This document shows positions 35,322 through 45,198 of a stretch of DNA of 64,000 nucleotides, piece by piece. The stretch lies in assembly GCF_965204935.1 (NCBI RefSeq), contig NZ_CBDBFO010000002.1; one strand, 5' to 3'. Made by a program: the position numbers and the translations under genes. The notes beneath the pieces are model-generated. The model made no database searches. It was not told where the DNA came from and saw nothing but the letters and a program-made list of their open reading frames with translations. How positions within the stretch are numbered: position 1 is the first letter of the stretch; every line of letters starts with the position of its first letter. The stretch is from Hoeflea_A sp965204935 (GTDB taxonomy: Bacteria > Pseudomonadota > Alphaproteobacteria > Rhizobiales > Rhizobiaceae).

Positions 35322-36005
35322 CTACGCGGCATCGACCTCATCGATCAACTCAGGTCCCTTGTTGCGGACATTACCGACAGCTTTCGTCACCGGATGATAG
35401 ATAAAATCGGCCCCGCGGTTGTGCTGCAGGAGTTCAAGGGCGCCGGCCTTGCCGGTTTCGGGATCCATCCACGCGTCAAGCACATCGTTGTTCAGGACCA
35501 CCGGCATGCGGCCGTGCAGATGGCTGACTGAGGGATCGGCGGCAAGCGTGACTATGGCAAAGGTGACCGTGTCGAGCGCCTTGTTGCGCGACATGATGCC
35601 GGCAAAGGCAAACGGTTCGAACACCGGGGCGTCACCCGGCAAATGAATGAGATAGGGCTGTTTTTCCTTACCCTCGGATTTCCACTCGAAATATCCGGTG
35701 GCCGGCACCAGGCAGCGGCCATATTCAAACGATGTGCGAAAGAAGGGCTTGTCGGCAACGGTTTCGCCGCGCGCGTTGATCATGGCGCGCGTCTTGGAGT
35801 CCTTGGCCCAATGGGGGATCAGCCCCCAGGTGACGGGCTGGATAGCAACGGCATCTTCCTGGCGCACGATAATGTCGAGTTCGGAGGTCGGCGCGATATT
35901 GTAATTGGGTTGAGGGCCGTTGAGGCGCTCCACTTCAGGGGGAAGTATGCTCAGGTATTTCCTGTATTCCTCCCAAGTTCCGGTTGTTATAAATCGACCA
36001 CACAT
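35322..36005 (-). CDS. SOS response-associated peptidase, HMCES/YedK family
   Basis: 227 residues. HMCES/YedK proteins form a covalent thiazolidine bond between Cys2 and abasic sites in single-stranded DNA, shielding them. The start at MCGRFITTG exposes Cys2 after Met removal, which decides it over an earlier ATG. Also visible are the Asn of NYNIAPTSE, the Glu/His pair (ATGYFEWK; SHLHGRMPVVL) and WGLIPHWAKD. The neighbouring small gene is divergent. Confidence 0.93.
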   Translation of the reverse strand: MCGRFITTGTWEEYRKYLSILPPEVERLNGPQPNYNIAPTSELDIIVRQEDAVAIQPVTWGLIPHWAKDSKTRAMINARGETVADKPFFRTSFEYGRCLVPATGYFEWKSEGKEKQPYLIHLPGDAPVFEPFAFAGIMSRNKALDTVTFAIVTLAADPSVSHLHGRMPVVLNNDVLDAWMDPETGKAGALELLQHNRGADFIYHPVTKAVGNVRNKGPELIDEVDAA

Positions 36006-36088
36006 CCCCTGATCTCTTTTCCAAGGCAAACAACGGAAGTATTTAATTGTGTGTGCGGTAAATCAACAAACCAGAACGAGTACCGCGC

Positions 36089-36340
36089 ATGTCCGGAAAA
36101 TCTGTTACGACACTCGCCGATCTGCTCGCGGAAGGCTGGCATTGCTGGGCCCATTGCGGTGCCCGCGATTGCGGAAGCGCAAGCAAGCTGGATGTCGGCC
36201 TGCTTATTTCGCGATTCGGTCCCGAACATTCCTTCATCAATGAAGCAAGAATTTCATCGCTGCTGGTATGCCGCCGTTGCGGACACCAGGGCGGACGATT
36301 GAGTATCTGCGCGTCCGGAAAGGCCGAATCGCGACGGTGA
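36089..36340 (+). CDS. Small Cys-rich (zinc-ribbon-like) protein
   Basis: 83 residues with WHCWAHCGARDCG near the N-terminus and LLVCRRCGHQGG near the C-terminus, two cysteine clusters that could form one zinc ribbon around a DVGLLISRFGP helix. Similar short hypothetical proteins occur in rhizobia. No function is known. It is divergent from the YedK-type gene (84 bases between starts). No strong ribosome site is visible. Confidence 0.65.
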   Translation: MSGKSVTTLADLLAEGWHCWAHCGARDCGSASKLDVGLLISRFGPEHSFINEARISSLLVCRRCGHQGGRLSICASGKAESRR

Positions 36341-36423
36341 TTTAACGGATGGCCTGATTTTTTGGAGACATGTCCGGTTGCCGGACGTGGCGGCAATATA
36401 TGCCGCCACGTTGACTGTTGTGA

Positions 36424-37017
36424 TCAGCGCCGGTGCCAGCCGCCGCCGTGATGCGGATACGGATGACCGCCGCCGTGATGCGGGCTGTAGAGCGGCCCGT
36501 AGGGTCCGTAGGGATGATAGGGGTGGTACGGATGGTACGGGTGGTATGGATGATAGGGACCATAGGGTCCGTACGGCCCGTAGGGATGGTACGGATGGTA
36601 TGGATGATAGGGCGCGTAGGGATGATAATACCTGTTCCAGTAGGGATACCAGGGATAGTTCTGGTAATGCGCGTGCCAATAGGCCTGGTTGAAAACAACA
36701 ATGGTGATGCCGACCGCCACTGCAACCTGCGGTGTCAGAACCGTGCGCTGGCCATTGTTGACGGTCAGGATGTATGACGACGCGATCCAGCCGCGTGCCG
36801 CATTCCAGGACACATCGCACCAGTCATAGCCGGACTGGCAGCCATAGACCTCGATGGTTGCATTTTGGGGCAGGGTCGCAACGACCGGATAGCCGGTCCC
36901 CGGGCCGGCGCGCAGATGCACGGTCGCGGTTGTATAGCCGGTTGTCTGTGCAAGCGCCGCCGTGGCGATCAGAGGCATTATCAGGGCCACCACTGCCCCT
37001 AGAAATAGCTTCCTCAT
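36424..37017 (-). CDS. Exported SH3-domain protein with His-Pro-Tyr repeat tail
   Basis: 197 residues. Signal peptide (residues 1-23), a bacterial SH3 domain (about 25-85: VHLRAGPGTGYPVVATLPQN, VYGCQSGYDWCDVSW) with two cysteines (60, 67) likely disulfide-bonded, a hydrophobic stretch (96-109), and a tail (131-175) made of PYHPYHP and PYGPYGP units, ending in a His/Gly-rich segment. SH3_3 domains often bind cell-wall peptides. The His/Tyr-rich tail may bind metal or the wall, which is inference. Start set at the ATG with AGGA eight bases upstream. Confidence 0.85.
   Translation of the reverse strand: MRKLFLGAVVALIMPLIATAALAQTTGYTTATVHLRAGPGTGYPVVATLPQNATIEVYGCQSGYDWCDVSWNAARGWIASSYILTVNNGQRTVLTPQVAVAVGITIVVFNQAYWHAHYQNYPWYPYWNRYYHPYAPYHPYHPYHPYGPYGPYGPYHPYHPYHPYHPYHPYGPYGPLYSPHHGGGHPYPHHGGGWHRR
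36493..36627 (-). repeat. Tandem 9-bp repeats coding PYH/PYG units
   Basis: Imperfect nine-base repeats (minus-strand codons for Pro-Tyr-His and Pro-Tyr-Gly) run through residues 131-175 of the SH3 protein. Codon choice differs between copies, so the units are not fresh slippage products, but the tract could still change length. Confidence 0.85.
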
Positions 37018-37202
37018 GGGTTCGTCCTGTTCAACTGGTTGAGCACACAAATATTAGATAGCCGGGCGGGTAACCGGTCAAGTTAATGATTGATGAAGGC
37101 GGCATCGGTGCCGGCCTGACATTTGATGCTGAAATTCGCCTGCGACAAATCGGTTTCAATTGGCTCTTGCACAGTGAAAGGCTTTTGGCTATCTCCGTCC
37201 GT

Positions 37203-37249
37203 GGGACACCCCTCCCCAACGAGGGGCAACTATCTGGAAGGATAGATCA
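37203..37249 (+). promoter_or_regulatory. serC leader RNA element
   Basis: Two hairpins directly before serC: CCCCTC/GAGGGG (37209-37214, 37221-37226) and CTATC/GATAG (37230-37234, 37241-37245). The second loop (TGGAAG) carries the Shine-Dalgarno sequence, and the ATG follows five bases later. This is the architecture of the serC motif described upstream of serC-serA operons in alphaproteobacteria, thought to control translation initiation. Its ligand or partner is unknown. Confidence 0.75.
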
Positions 37250-38425
<1,176 letters not shown>

Positions 38426-38494
38426 CTTAGTTCTGGGTCGCCACCGCGCGGCCCACTTCGAATTCACCTCATGCGACCCAAAGGGAGGCCTTTC

Positions 38495-40090
38495 ATGGCA
38501 CCGCGCGTACTTGTTTCGGACAAGCTTTCAGAAACCGCCGTTCAGATCTTCAGGGATCGCGGCGTTGACGTTGATTTCCTGCCCGATGTGGGCAAGGACA
38601 AGGAAAAACTGCTGGAGATCATCGACCAGTATGACGGTCTTGCCATCCGCTCGGCGACCAAGGTCACCCCGAAACTGATCGAAGCAGCGGAAAATCTGAA
38701 GGTTGTCGGCCGCGCCGGCATTGGTGTCGACAATGTCGACATCCCGGCAGCATCACGGCGCGGCATCATTGTCATGAACACGCCGTTCGGCAATTCCATC
38801 ACGACGGCCGAGCATGCGATTGCGCTGCTTCTGGCCGTTGCCCGCCAGATTCCGGCAGCCGATGTCTCCACCCAGTCCGGAAAATGGGAAAAATCGCGCT
38901 TCATGGGTGTCGAACTGACCGGCAAGACGCTGGGTGTCATCGGATGCGGGAATATCGGGTCGATCGCCGCCGCCCGCGGCATCGGCCTGAAGATGCGCGT
39001 GATCGCCTACGATCCTTTCCTTTCGGTCGAACGGGCCGAGGAGATCGGTGTCGAGAAGGTTGAACTCGACGAACTCCTAACACGGGCAGACTTCATCACG
39101 CTGCACGTCCCGCTGACGGACAAGACACGCAACATCATCAATGCCGAGGCGATCGCCAAGATGAAGAACGGCGTCCGCATCATCAATTGCGCACGTGGCG
39201 GCCTTGTGGTCGAGGCCGACCTTGCCGAGGCGCTCAAGTCCGGCAAGGTGGCAGGCGCCGGATTTGACGTTTTTGAGACCGAACCGGCGACGGACAGCCC
39301 GCTTTTCGGCCTGCCGAACGTCGTCTGCACACCGCATCTCGGCGCGTCAACCAGCGAAGCGCAGGAAAATGTCGCCCTCCAGGTGGCGGAGCAGATGTCC
39401 GACTACTTGCTCAAGGGTGCGGTCACCAACGCCATCAACATGCCATCCATCAGCGCCGAGGAAGCGCCGCGTCTCAAGCCGTTCGTCAAGCTTGCCGAGG
39501 TGCTCGGTGCCTTTGTCGGACAGGTCACCGAGAGCGCTATCAAGGAGGTGGACATCCTTTATGACGGCTCAACCGCACAAATGAACACCAACGCGCTGAC
39601 AAGCGCCGTTCTCGCGGGGCTCATCCGGCCGCAGGTGGCTGATGTCAACATGGTGTCGGCGCCGGTGATGGTCAAAGAACGCGGGATCATCCTTTCGGAA
39701 GCGCGACGCGATAAATCAGGCGTTTTTGACGGCTACATCATGCTGACCGTAAAGACCGCCAACAAGACCCGGTCGATCGCCGGAACCTGTTTCTCAGACG
39801 GCAAGCCGCGCTTCATCCAGATCAAGGGTATCAATCTCGACGCCGAGGTCGGTGCCCACATGGTCTACACGACCAATGAGGATGCGCCCGGAATCATCGG
39901 TCTGCTCGGAACCGTCTTCGGGGAAGCGGGCGTCAATATCGCCAACTTCTCGCTTGGCCGCAACAGGCCGGGCGGCGATGCGATCGCCCTCCTTTATGTT
40001 GACGAACCCGTGAGCGAGGAAGTTCTGGACACGGTGCGGAGCCACAAGGAAATCGAATCGGCAAAGCCGCTGGTCTTCGATATCGGCTAG
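38495..40090 (+). CDS. serA: D-3-phosphoglycerate dehydrogenase
   Basis: 531 residues, the long form with an intervening domain. It oxidises 3-phosphoglycerate with NAD+, the first step of serine synthesis. It has the Rossmann motif LGVIGCGNIGSIAA (about 145-158), the substrate segment NCARGGLVVEADL, the catalytic His in CTPHLGAST, and a C-terminal ACT domain (MVYTTNEDAPGIIGLLGTVF) for serine feedback. Start chosen at MAPRVL with AAGGGAGG upstream. The serC-serA spacer contains a 7-bp inverted repeat (GGGTCGC near 38434, GCGACCC near 38473). Confidence 0.95.
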   Translation: MAPRVLVSDKLSETAVQIFRDRGVDVDFLPDVGKDKEKLLEIIDQYDGLAIRSATKVTPKLIEAAENLKVVGRAGIGVDNVDIPAASRRGIIVMNTPFGNSITTAEHAIALLLAVARQIPAADVSTQSGKWEKSRFMGVELTGKTLGVIGCGNIGSIAAARGIGLKMRVIAYDPFLSVERAEEIGVEKVELDELLTRADFITLHVPLTDKTRNIINAEAIAKMKNGVRIINCARGGLVVEADLAEALKSGKVAGAGFDVFETEPATDSPLFGLPNVVCTPHLGASTSEAQENVALQVAEQMSDYLLKGAVTNAINMPSISAEEAPRLKPFVKLAEVLGAFVGQVTESAIKEVDILYDGSTAQMNTNALTSAVLAGLIRPQVADVNMVSAPVMVKERGIILSEARRDKSGVFDGYIMLTVKTANKTRSIAGTCFSDGKPRFIQIKGINLDAEVGAHMVYTTNEDAPGIIGLLGTVFGEAGVNIANFSLGRNRPGGDAIALLYVDEPVSEEVLDTVRSHKEIESAKPLVFDIG

Positions 40091-40098
40091 CCGGGTTC

Positions 40099-41001
40099 TT
40101 ACCCGGTGCGGCCTGTCTGTGTCTGGCCCGGCTTGTGTTCGGCGAGCGCAATGCCGCCGAGCACGAGTGCCAGCGCGATGATGTGGAAGGCAAACAGTTC
40201 CTCGCCAAGCAGCGTCACGGCGAAGAAGGTGCCGAATATCGGCACCAGGTTGATGAACAGACCACCCCTGTTAGCACCGATCAGTTCAACGCCTTTGATA
40301 AAACATGCCTGTGAGATGATGGACGGGAAAATGGCTGCATAGGCGAGCACCAGCCAGCCCTGTGTATCCGGCATGATCATGCGGCCGGAATAGGCTTCCC
40401 ATGCGGTGAAAGGCAGACCGCCGATAATGGCCCCGACCGAAAGCGCCGTCATGGCGCTCAGCCAGTGGAGCTTCGGCATCCAGCGCAGCGAAACGGTATA
40501 GGCACCATAAAACGCGATAGACAGGATCAGCAGGGCATCGCCATAGCCGATGTCCAGGCGAAGGATGCCGACAAGATTGCCGTTTGTCGCCACCAGAGCA
40601 ACACCAATCAGTGAAATGAAGAACCCGATAATCTGCCCCGGACTGACCCGCTGCCCGAACAGGACGAAATTCGCGATGAAGACAAGCAGCGGCATGGATG
40701 CCTGTTCGATCGCGCCATTGATGGCGCTGGTGTAGTTCAGTGCCAGATAATAGAAGTTGTTGAACAGGGCGAAGCCGACCATTCCGAGCACCAGGAGAAG
40801 CCAGAAATGCGCCCGCAGCGTCGGCCATTCACGGCGCATGTGCGGCAGGGCGAAGGGCAGGAGGATTGCCAGTGCGATCAGCCACCGGCCGCTGGTTAAC
40901 AGCGCCGGGCTGATGTGGCCTGCAGCCAGCTTGCCGGCGATGGCGTTGCCGCCCCAGCCAAGCGTGGTGATTATCAGCAGAATATAGGCCCTGATCGCCA
41001 T
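40099..41001 (-). CDS. EamA/DMT-family transporter
   Basis: 300 residues with ten predicted membrane helices arranged as two EamA repeats (ILLIITTLGWGGNAIAGKLAAGHISP begins the first; GDALLILSIAFYGAYTVSLRW the second). Such proteins export or import small metabolites and amino acids; the substrate is unknown. The ATG at 41001 is chosen over a GTG 30 bases earlier. It converges on serA with eight bases between the stop codons, so an amino-acid efflux role is conceivable but unproven. Confidence 0.88.
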   Translation of the reverse strand: MAIRAYILLIITTLGWGGNAIAGKLAAGHISPALLTSGRWLIALAILLPFALPHMRREWPTLRAHFWLLLVLGMVGFALFNNFYYLALNYTSAINGAIEQASMPLLVFIANFVLFGQRVSPGQIIGFFISLIGVALVATNGNLVGILRLDIGYGDALLILSIAFYGAYTVSLRWMPKLHWLSAMTALSVGAIIGGLPFTAWEAYSGRMIMPDTQGWLVLAYAAIFPSIISQACFIKGVELIGANRGGLFINLVPIFGTFFAVTLLGEELFAFHIIALALVLGGIALAEHKPGQTQTGRTG

Positions 41002-41227
41002 GGACATTCCATCGGGAGAAAGAAGCCGCACACTTCTTGCAACCGGAAGCCGATGTCAACCGTCCAGATATTTCGCCGGCGCATTCGACGCTGTCTTCCG
41101 CTGCGGCAGATAGTTGTTGTTAAAGCTAAATTCAGCCGGGAGATTTCCCTCCGATTCAACATGCGCTATAGATGCGCCGGTTTGAAGCGGAGGCAGCGGC
41201 AGGCTGCCGGACAGTCAAGAGGAACGT

Positions 41228-42526
41228 ATGGCGAATGTCGTAGTGGTCGGCTCGCAATGGGGCGACGAGGGCAAGGGCAAGATTGTCGACTGGCTATCTG
41301 AGCGCGCCGATGTCGTCGTGCGGTTCCAGGGCGGGCACAATGCCGGCCACACACTGGTCATCGACGGTGTAAGCTACAAGCTCTCGCTGTTGCCCTCGGG
41401 TGTCGTGCGCGAAGGCAAGCTCGCGGTGATCGGCAATGGCGTTGTCATTGATCCGCACGCGCTGGTCGCGGAAATCGACCGGCTCAGCGAGCAGGGCATC
41501 ACGATTTCGCCCGACAACCTGCGCATCGCGGACAACGCCACGCTGATCCTGTCGCTGCACCGGGAACTGGACGGCATCCGCGAGGATGCGGCGTCCAATT
41601 CGGGAACCAAGATCGGAACCACCCGACGCGGCATCGGACCGGCCTATGAGGACAAGGTCGGACGGCGCGCGGTGCGGGTCATGGATCTGGCCAATATGGA
41701 AACACTGCCGGCGAAGGTGGATCGGATCCTCACCCACCACAATGCGCTTCGCCGCGGCCTCGGACAGGATGAAGTCTCGCACGATGCCATCATGAGCGAG
41801 CTCAAGGAGGTCGCCGGCCGTATTCTCCCGTTCCGGGAGACCGTGTGGCGCCTGCTCGACAAGAAACGCCGGCGCGGCAAGCGCATCCTTTTCGAAGGCG
41901 CCCAGGGCACGCTGCTCGATATCGATCATGGCACATATCCATTCGTGACATCGTCAAACACGGTCGCCGGGCAGGCGGCCGCTGGCTCCGGAATGGGGCC
42001 GGGGTCGGTTGGTTATGTGCTCGGCATCACCAAGGCCTACACAACCCGGGTCGGCGAGGGGCCGTTTCCCACCGAACAGGACAACGAGGTTGGTCAGTTC
42101 CTCGGCGAGCGCGGTCACGAATTCGGCACCGTGACCGGACGCAAGCGGCGTTGCGGCTGGTTTGACGCGGTCCTTGTCCGGCAGGCTGTTGCGACCAACG
42201 GCATTACCGGTATCGCGCTGACCAAGCTTGATGTCCTTGATGGGCTTGACGAACTGAAGATATGCGTCGGCTACCGGCTGGATGGGCAGGAAGTGGATTT
42301 CCTGCCGGCGAGCCAGGGCCAGCAGGCACGGGTCGAGCCGATATACGAGACCTTGGAGGGCTGGAAGGGTTCGACAGTCGGCGCGCGCAGCTGGAACGAA
42401 CTGCCGGCGCAGGCGGTCAAATATGTCCGCCATATCGAGGAACTGATCGGTGCGCCGGTGGCTCTTCTGTCGACAAGCCCTGAACGCGACGACACAATCC
42501 TTGTGACAGACCCATTTGAAGACTAG
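41228..42526 (+). CDS. purA: Adenylosuccinate synthetase
   Basis: 432 residues. It joins IMP and aspartate with GTP to make adenylosuccinate, the first committed step to AMP. It has the P-loop-like GSQWGDEGKGKIVD (residues 8-21) and FQGGHNAGHTLV, the IMP-binding GTTRRGIGPAYEDK, and C-terminal GRKRRCGWFDAV. It is followed 64 bases later by a membrane protein gene on the same strand. Confidence 0.97.
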   Translation: MANVVVVGSQWGDEGKGKIVDWLSERADVVVRFQGGHNAGHTLVIDGVSYKLSLLPSGVVREGKLAVIGNGVVIDPHALVAEIDRLSEQGITISPDNLRIADNATLILSLHRELDGIREDAASNSGTKIGTTRRGIGPAYEDKVGRRAVRVMDLANMETLPAKVDRILTHHNALRRGLGQDEVSHDAIMSELKEVAGRILPFRETVWRLLDKKRRRGKRILFEGAQGTLLDIDHGTYPFVTSSNTVAGQAAAGSGMGPGSVGYVLGITKAYTTRVGEGPFPTEQDNEVGQFLGERGHEFGTVTGRKRRCGWFDAVLVRQAVATNGITGIALTKLDVLDGLDELKICVGYRLDGQEVDFLPASQGQQARVEPIYETLEGWKGSTVGARSWNELPAQAVKYVRHIEELIGAPVALLSTSPERDDTILVTDPFED

Positions 42527-42590
42527 GTTTAGGGTTGACACAACAAGAACGGGTCCGGACTAGCCGGAACGATTTGTACAGAGCAGTTGA

Positions 42591-44063
42591 ATGGTGGATT
42601 TTGTAGCGGTTATCGAAAAGGCTGTCGACGGGTTGAGCGACAACACGCCGCAAATGCGTGAGAAGGTCTATGACAAGGCCCGCGGCGCGATCCGCCGTCA
42701 ACTGGAAAACATCGATCCGCCTGTCAGCGATGCGGTTCGCGACAAACAGCTGGCGAGACTGGAAGAGGCGATCCACGAGATCGAGGAGCGTCACGCGGAC
42801 GGCTTTCCCGATATCGACGAAGATGCCTTCGCCGACATCCTTTCCGATGGCCAGATCGATGAAGACGATATTGGCGACGAAGAGGTCGTTGCCGCGCCAA
42901 AACCGCAGCGCCGGCCTGTCCCGCCTCCGGAACCGGCCTACGGACCGGAAATGGACGACGACATCGACGATGATGATGATGACGATGATTACGGTGGCGG
43001 GATAGATGATGCCATAAGGCCGGAGGCCCGCAGGATGGGCGAAAGCCCGGTGGCGGACTATCTGCAGCCGCGCCGGCGGGGCTCGGCCGGGCTGATCCTG
43101 GTGGCGGCTCTTGTCGTCGTTGTGCTCGCTGTCGCGGGTCTCGGGATCTGGGCGTTCGGCGACCGCGTTACCGCTCTGTTCGGCGGCTCGTCGTCCACCG
43201 TGCAAACGGCCGCCAGCGGAACGTCGAGGCAGGATGGCAGCGATGGCCAGAGCGCGGGCGGAACCGACGCGCAGTCGATCGCTGTCGATGGTCCGGACAA
43301 ATTTACCCAGCGCCTGATGCCGGACGGCTCCGAGGTTGACGAAGGACCGGCTGCCGGCTCGAATGTCGAGGCCGATACCGAAGGCAAGTCAGTCGCTGCG
43401 TTGGACCTGTCCCAGCCGGATGCGACGCCGACGGAGGAAACGCCGCCGGCGGACACGGCAGCGCAACAGCAAAGCGCAACGGATCTTGCCACGCCGCCTC
43501 GGGTCGGCCAGAAAATGTTCCTCTATGAGGAGCGTCTCGGACAGCAGGCCCCGACGGCTGAGCAGGGCAACGTTGTGTGGAGCATCGTTCGCGAATCGCC
43601 CGGCGACAACCTGCCGCCTGAACCGGCGATCGAAGCGCAGATCAGCGTGCCCGAAAAGGGGCTGAGCGCGATCATGACGATCAAACGCAATGCCGACCAG
43701 TCACTGCCTGCGAGCCATCTCATCGAGATCGTGTTTGCGCTGACGGAAGGGTTTGACGGCAACGGCATCGGTGCCATCCAGAATTTCGCCCTGAAACAGA
43801 CGGAACAGGATACCGGCGATTCGCTGATCGCCGTTCCGGCAAAGATCACGGACAGTTTTTTCATGATCGCGCTGAACGACTATGTTGAAGCCGTACAGCT
43901 CAATCTGAAACTGCTGCGTGAGCGCAACTGGATCGATCTGCCTATCAGCTACGGCAATGGCCGCAGGGCGCTGCTGACCCTTGAAAAGGGATCAAGCGGG
44001 GCGGAAGTATTCGATCAGGTGATCCGGGCCTGGGAGGCGCGGACCGCCAGCAGCACGCAGTAG
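42591..44063 (+). CDS. Acidic single-pass membrane protein, unknown function
   Basis: 490 residues. The N-terminus (1-70) is a charged helical domain (VDFVAVIEKAVDGLSDNTPQ, KARGAIRRQLENI). Next is an acidic tract with eight consecutive Asp (about 124-137), then one membrane helix (about 166-186), a low-complexity Ser/Thr/Ala/Pro-rich periplasmic region, and a folded C-terminal domain (from about 335: NVVWSIVRESPGDNLPPEPAIEAQ onward). Similar proteins occur next to purA in rhizobia; no function is known to me. Confidence 0.85.
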   Translation: MVDFVAVIEKAVDGLSDNTPQMREKVYDKARGAIRRQLENIDPPVSDAVRDKQLARLEEAIHEIEERHADGFPDIDEDAFADILSDGQIDEDDIGDEEVVAAPKPQRRPVPPPEPAYGPEMDDDIDDDDDDDDYGGGIDDAIRPEARRMGESPVADYLQPRRRGSAGLILVAALVVVVLAVAGLGIWAFGDRVTALFGGSSSTVQTAASGTSRQDGSDGQSAGGTDAQSIAVDGPDKFTQRLMPDGSEVDEGPAAGSNVEADTEGKSVAALDLSQPDATPTEETPPADTAAQQQSATDLATPPRVGQKMFLYEERLGQQAPTAEQGNVVWSIVRESPGDNLPPEPAIEAQISVPEKGLSAIMTIKRNADQSLPASHLIEIVFALTEGFDGNGIGAIQNFALKQTEQDTGDSLIAVPAKITDSFFMIALNDYVEAVQLNLKLLRERNWIDLPISYGNGRRALLTLEKGSSGAEVFDQVIRAWEARTASSTQ

Positions 44064-44084
44064 CGCACCGCTGACGGAACTCTT

Positions 44085-44987
44085 CTATTGCTCGACCTTT
44101 TGCAGGCTGCTGGCACGTTCCAGGGCAGCTTTGCGGACCGCATTCTGCACTTTTTCAAATGCGCGGACCTCGATCTGGCGAACGCGTTCGCGGCTGATAT
44201 CGAATTCGCCTGAGAGCTCCTCGAGGGTCAGGGGCGTTTCAGACAGCCGCCGCGCCTCGAAAATCCGCTTCTCGCGATCGTTCAACACGTTCAGCGCGGA
44301 CGCCAGCATGGCACGACGATCTTCGAGCTCGTCCTGCTGGATGAGCATAGTTTCCTGATCGTCGCTATCGTCGACCAGCCAATCCTGCCACTGGCCGGAT
44401 TCGCCCTCGGCCGCCTTGATCGGCGCATTCAGCGAAGCATCGCCCGAAAGGCGACGGTTCATGGAGATGACCTCGTCCTCGCTGACATTGAGCTTGTTGG
44501 CGATCTCGGCGACCTGGTCCGGCTTGAGGTCGCCATCGTCCAGCGCCTGGATCTTGCCTTTCAGCTTTCTCAGATTGAAGAAGAGCCGCTTCTGATTGGC
44601 GGTCGTGCCCATCTTCACCAGAGACCAGGATCGCAGGATATATTCCTGTATCGACGCCTTGATCCACCACATGGCATAGGTTGCAAGCCGGAACCCGCGC
44701 TCCGGATCGAACTTCTTGACGGCCTGCATCAGGCCGACATTGCCTTCAGAGATGACTTCGCCGATGGGCAGACCGTAGCCGCGATAGCCCATGGCAATTT
44801 TGGCCACGAGGCGCAGGTGGCTGGTAACCAGCTGATGGGCTGCGTCCGTGTCGTGATGCTCGTGATACCGTTTTGCCAGCATGTATTCCTGCTGCGGCTC
44901 AAGCATCGGGAAACGGCGTATTTCTTCGAGATAACGGTTGAGACCGCCTTCGCCAGCGGTCACCGTCGGTAAGGTGTTTCGGGCCAT
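44085..44987 (-). CDS. rpoH: Heat-shock sigma factor RpoH
   Basis: 300 residues. Sigma-70 family group with the diagnostic RpoH box QKRLFFNLRK (132-141), region 2 (SEGNVGLMQAVKKFDPERGFR, TYAMWWIKASIQEYIL) and a region 4 helix-turn-helix (LEELSGEFDISRERVRQIE). It directs heat-shock transcription; FtsH, also encoded here, is the classic protease for it. Start chosen at MARNTLP with GAGGGG upstream. It lies 211 bases downstream of the RluD-type gene on the same strand. Confidence 0.96.
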   Translation of the reverse strand: MARNTLPTVTAGEGGLNRYLEEIRRFPMLEPQQEYMLAKRYHEHHDTDAAHQLVTSHLRLVAKIAMGYRGYGLPIGEVISEGNVGLMQAVKKFDPERGFRLATYAMWWIKASIQEYILRSWSLVKMGTTANQKRLFFNLRKLKGKIQALDDGDLKPDQVAEIANKLNVSEDEVISMNRRLSGDASLNAPIKAAEGESGQWQDWLVDDSDDQETMLIQQDELEDRRAMLASALNVLNDREKRIFEARRLSETPLTLEELSGEFDISRERVRQIEVRAFEKVQNAVRKAALERASSLQKVEQ

Positions 44988-45198
44988 TACAGCACCCCTC
45001 TTTCGCTTTTGGCTCCCTCTCTGAGGCAAGCCAGCCATGCCCCTTGTTATCCAGGCACATTTGTGTTGGAGATAGTTACGATTGACGGCGAGATCAAGCC
45101 AGTCAGCCGCATATCGACTTATGTTCTTGATTCTAGTGGCTATTCAGTCAAAATTCAGCATCCGAACTGCGACAATTCGGCGCAGTTCGAAACTCCGC

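Noticed and set aside
36493..36627. Tandem repeat considered as a CRISPR array or satellite
   Set aside because: Units are nine bases with no spacers and are in frame with a real exported protein.
38434..38479. GGGTCGC/GCGACCC inverted repeat between serC and serA as a riboswitch
   Set aside because: A single 7-bp long-range stem without further structure is not enough; it may be chance or a processing site.
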